A stretch of DNA of 5,736 bases from Methanothrix sp. GTDB lineage: Archaea; Halobacteriota; Methanosarcinia; Methanotrichales; Methanotrichaceae. A model generated the notes under the pieces. The model made no database searches. It was given only the letters and a program-made list of their open reading frames with translations, and was not told the origin of the DNA. The stretch spans positions 1 to 5,736 of the forward strand of contig JAQVZT010000180.1 in assembly GCA_028708055.1 (NCBI GenBank), in the 5' to 3' direction. How positions within the stretch are numbered: position 1 is the first letter of the stretch; each line of letters begins with the position of its first letter. The position numbers were made by a program, and so were the translations under genes. Shown piece after piece: positions 4,513 to 5,736 of the stretch.

Positions 4513-5550
4513 TTACGGTACGTCCGCGAGGATGCGTCCGTCTCTGTGCAGCAGGACAATGCGGGTTTGGGGAAGCTTCTCCTTGGCCATTTTCAGAGCC
4601 CTGGCGATGTTTGGATGCTCCGGCTCCGACTCTACCATCTCGGCCACTGTTCCGTAGCCTGTGTTATCCAGGATCCCGGACCAGGCCCATTTGAGAATAA
4701 GGGCGGGCAGCCCGCAGAGGATGCTCTCCTGGTCTTTGTCAAAAGCGAGTCTGTCGAGCTGGCTTCCCATGAGAACTGCTTTGTGATCGGGAAAGAGAAT
4801 GCGGCTGATTTTGAGGCCGGTTCGGCCTGTGGTAACGAGCACCTTTCTGGCTTCCTTCAGCTCAGATGCCCGGTCGCCGGTGTAGTGATCATTCCAGGGC
4901 TCTACAAATCCGGTCGAGCCCAGGATGGAGATGCCTCCCACCACTCCCAGTCTGGGGTTGAGCGTCTTTTCCGCCAGCTCAGAGCCTCTGGGAATTGATA
5001 GTTCTACCTCTGCTCCAGCAAGGCTGGTCTCCTCCAGCGCCTGCTCTATGGCGAGCATGATCTGCTTTCGGGCGGAGGGGCTGATTGCGGCTCTGCCCAC
5101 CTCGTCGCACAGCCCACGGGCTGAAATTCTGCCGATGCCCTTTCCTGCAGTGAGAGCTGTTCTTTCAGCGGGCCTTGCCTGGGCGAGTATCTCCAGGCCT
5201 GCGGTTACATCGAACTGGTGGTCGCCTCCGTCTTTGACTGCCAGGCAGGATCCATCTCTGGCTGCCACTGCCATTGGAACGCTGATTCCGGCTGGGGTTA
5301 CTATCTTCAGATGGCTGACCGGCCCCTTCAGGGAGAGGACGGCGCCCTTGCAGGCTGCTGCTGCGGTCGTACCTGTGGTCAAGCCGCGCCTGCAAAGCCG
5401 TCCGCTGGAGAGAATGACCCATCTGCCGCTCTTTATCTTTTCCAGAGCGAGAGGGTCGGGACACAGCTCTATCCAGGAAGCGGGAATGGCGAAGCCCGTT
5501 ACCGGGTCTTTTGCCGTCGCGTTCAAGGAATTATCGATGGGATCGGGCAT
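4513..5550 (-). CDS. cbiD: Cobalt-precorrin-5B (C1)-methyltransferase CbiD
   Basis: CbiD methylates C1 of cobalt-precorrin-5B with S-adenosylmethionine in the anaerobic cobalamin pathway. The protein has 345 residues, normal for the family. Signatures are visible in order: DPVTGFAIPASWI (15-27) near the N-terminus, the glycine/threonine motif RRGLTTGTTAAAA (54-66), DGGDHQFDVTAG (107-118), NPRLGVVGGISILGSTG (198-214) followed by FVEP, GRTGLKISR (242-250), and NTGYG (296-300) near the end. The ATG at 5548-5550 lies inside the end of cbiC, overlapping by 20 bases. There is no strong ribosome-binding site ahead of it, so translation is probably coupled to cbiC. Known CbiD proteins tend to begin close to the DPVTGF segment, so the first 14 residues are a slight extension; TTG at residue 9 is an alternative start without a better ribosome-binding site. 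The call is secure. Confidence 0.95.
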   Translation of the reverse strand: MPDPIDNSLNATAKDPVTGFAIPASWIELCPDPLALEKIKSGRWVILSSGRLCRRGLTTGTTAAAACKGAVLSLKGPVSHLKIVTPAGISVPMAVAARDGSCLAVKDGGDHQFDVTAGLEILAQARPAERTALTAGKGIGRISARGLCDEVGRAAISPSARKQIMLAIEQALEETSLAGAEVELSIPRGSELAEKTLNPRLGVVGGISILGSTGFVEPWNDHYTGDRASELKEARKVLVTTGRTGLKISRILFPDHKAVLMGSQLDRLAFDKDQESILCGLPALILKWAWSGILDNTGYGTVAEMVESEPEHPNIARALKMAKEKLPQTRIVLLHRDGRILADVP

Positions 5551-5736
5551 AGGTGTTGATTATCTCATTTATGGCTGCCACGGCGATGGGAGTTCCTCCG
5601 CGCGTGCCCTTTGTGGATATGGACGGCACATCGATCTCCCGCAGCCGCTCTTTGCTCTCTGCCGCATTGACAAAACCCACAGCGGCTCCGATGACAAGCC
5701 TGGGCAGGACCTTCTTTGCCTCCATCAGATCGCAGA
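5531..5736 (-). CDS. cbiC: Cobalt-precorrin-8 methylmutase CbiC, 3' part only
   Basis: The last 68 codons of a gene that enters from the right edge. CbiC moves the methyl group from C11 to C12 of cobalt-precorrin-8, giving cobyrinate, without a cofactor. The visible piece contains the family's C-terminal signatures: LVIGAAVGFVNAAESK, and RGGTPIAVAAIN in the helix near the end. The frame is open to the window edge (a Met codon at 5723-5725 is internal, not the start). Full CbiC is about 200-210 residues, so roughly two thirds lies outside. It is the most upstream visible gene of the cbiC-cbiD-cbiE set. The stop TAA overlaps the start region of cbiD. Confidence 0.93.
   Translation of the reverse strand, partial: CDLMEAKKVLPRLVIGAAVGFVNAAESKERLREIDVPSISTKGTRGGTPIAVAAINEIINTYARSHR

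Noticed and set aside
4546..4998. 150-codon + strand open frame antisense to cbiD
   Set aside because: cbiD is unambiguous on the minus strand; high-GC genes often give long antisense frames.

Overview
The window reads as chromosomal DNA of a euryarchaeon, most likely a methanogen. The evidence is a Cdc6/Orc1-type initiator, a UPF0147 protein and an archaeal homologue of the p27 (Sjogren/scleroderma) autoantigen, together with anaerobic-type cobalamin genes (cbiC, cbiD, cbiE). SD-like motifs of the GGTGAT type and TATA-box promoters fit an archaeon. A Methanothrix/Methanosaeta-like source is only a guess. No mobile element, CRISPR array, rRNA or tRNA was recognised.

Left part (1-1199, minus strand): an Orc1/Cdc6 initiator gene, complete at its N-terminus and probably lacking only a few C-terminal residues at the window edge. 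It starts at TTG behind a GAGGGG ribosome-binding site.

Origin region (1200-2023): about 820 bases without a gene, holding what looks like a replication origin. Two well-formed origin recognition boxes (ORBs: dyad plus G-string) lie on the minus strand next to orc1, and a weak third core lies beside them. A very AT-rich stretch follows. A further ORB in the opposite orientation lies near 1700. Several short direct and inverted repeats fill the rest. An additional well-preserved ORB, with identical internal spacing, lies outside this region at 2915-2936, between two + strand genes.

Middle (2024-3770): a small UPF0147 gene on the minus strand is divergent from a + strand pair. The first of the pair is a p27-autoantigen-like zinc-ribbon protein, probably translated from a leaderless or nearly leaderless mRNA. 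The second is a predicted lipoprotein with a C-terminal Ada-type Cys/His metal-binding module.

Right part (3840-5736, minus strand): cbiC (partial), cbiD and cbiE, in order of transcription. They encode a methylmutase and two methyltransferases of corrin-ring synthesis. cbiC and cbiD overlap by 20 bases. cbiE is set apart by a 100-base AT-rich gap with its own likely promoter. cbiE converges on the lipoprotein gene across a 69-base gap.

The most notable element is the origin: an initiator gene, an ORB array flanking an AT-rich segment, and an outlying ORB whose G-string may double as a ribosome-binding site. I see no clear sign of an undescribed multi-gene system. The lipoprotein with the metal-binding tail is the least explained gene.
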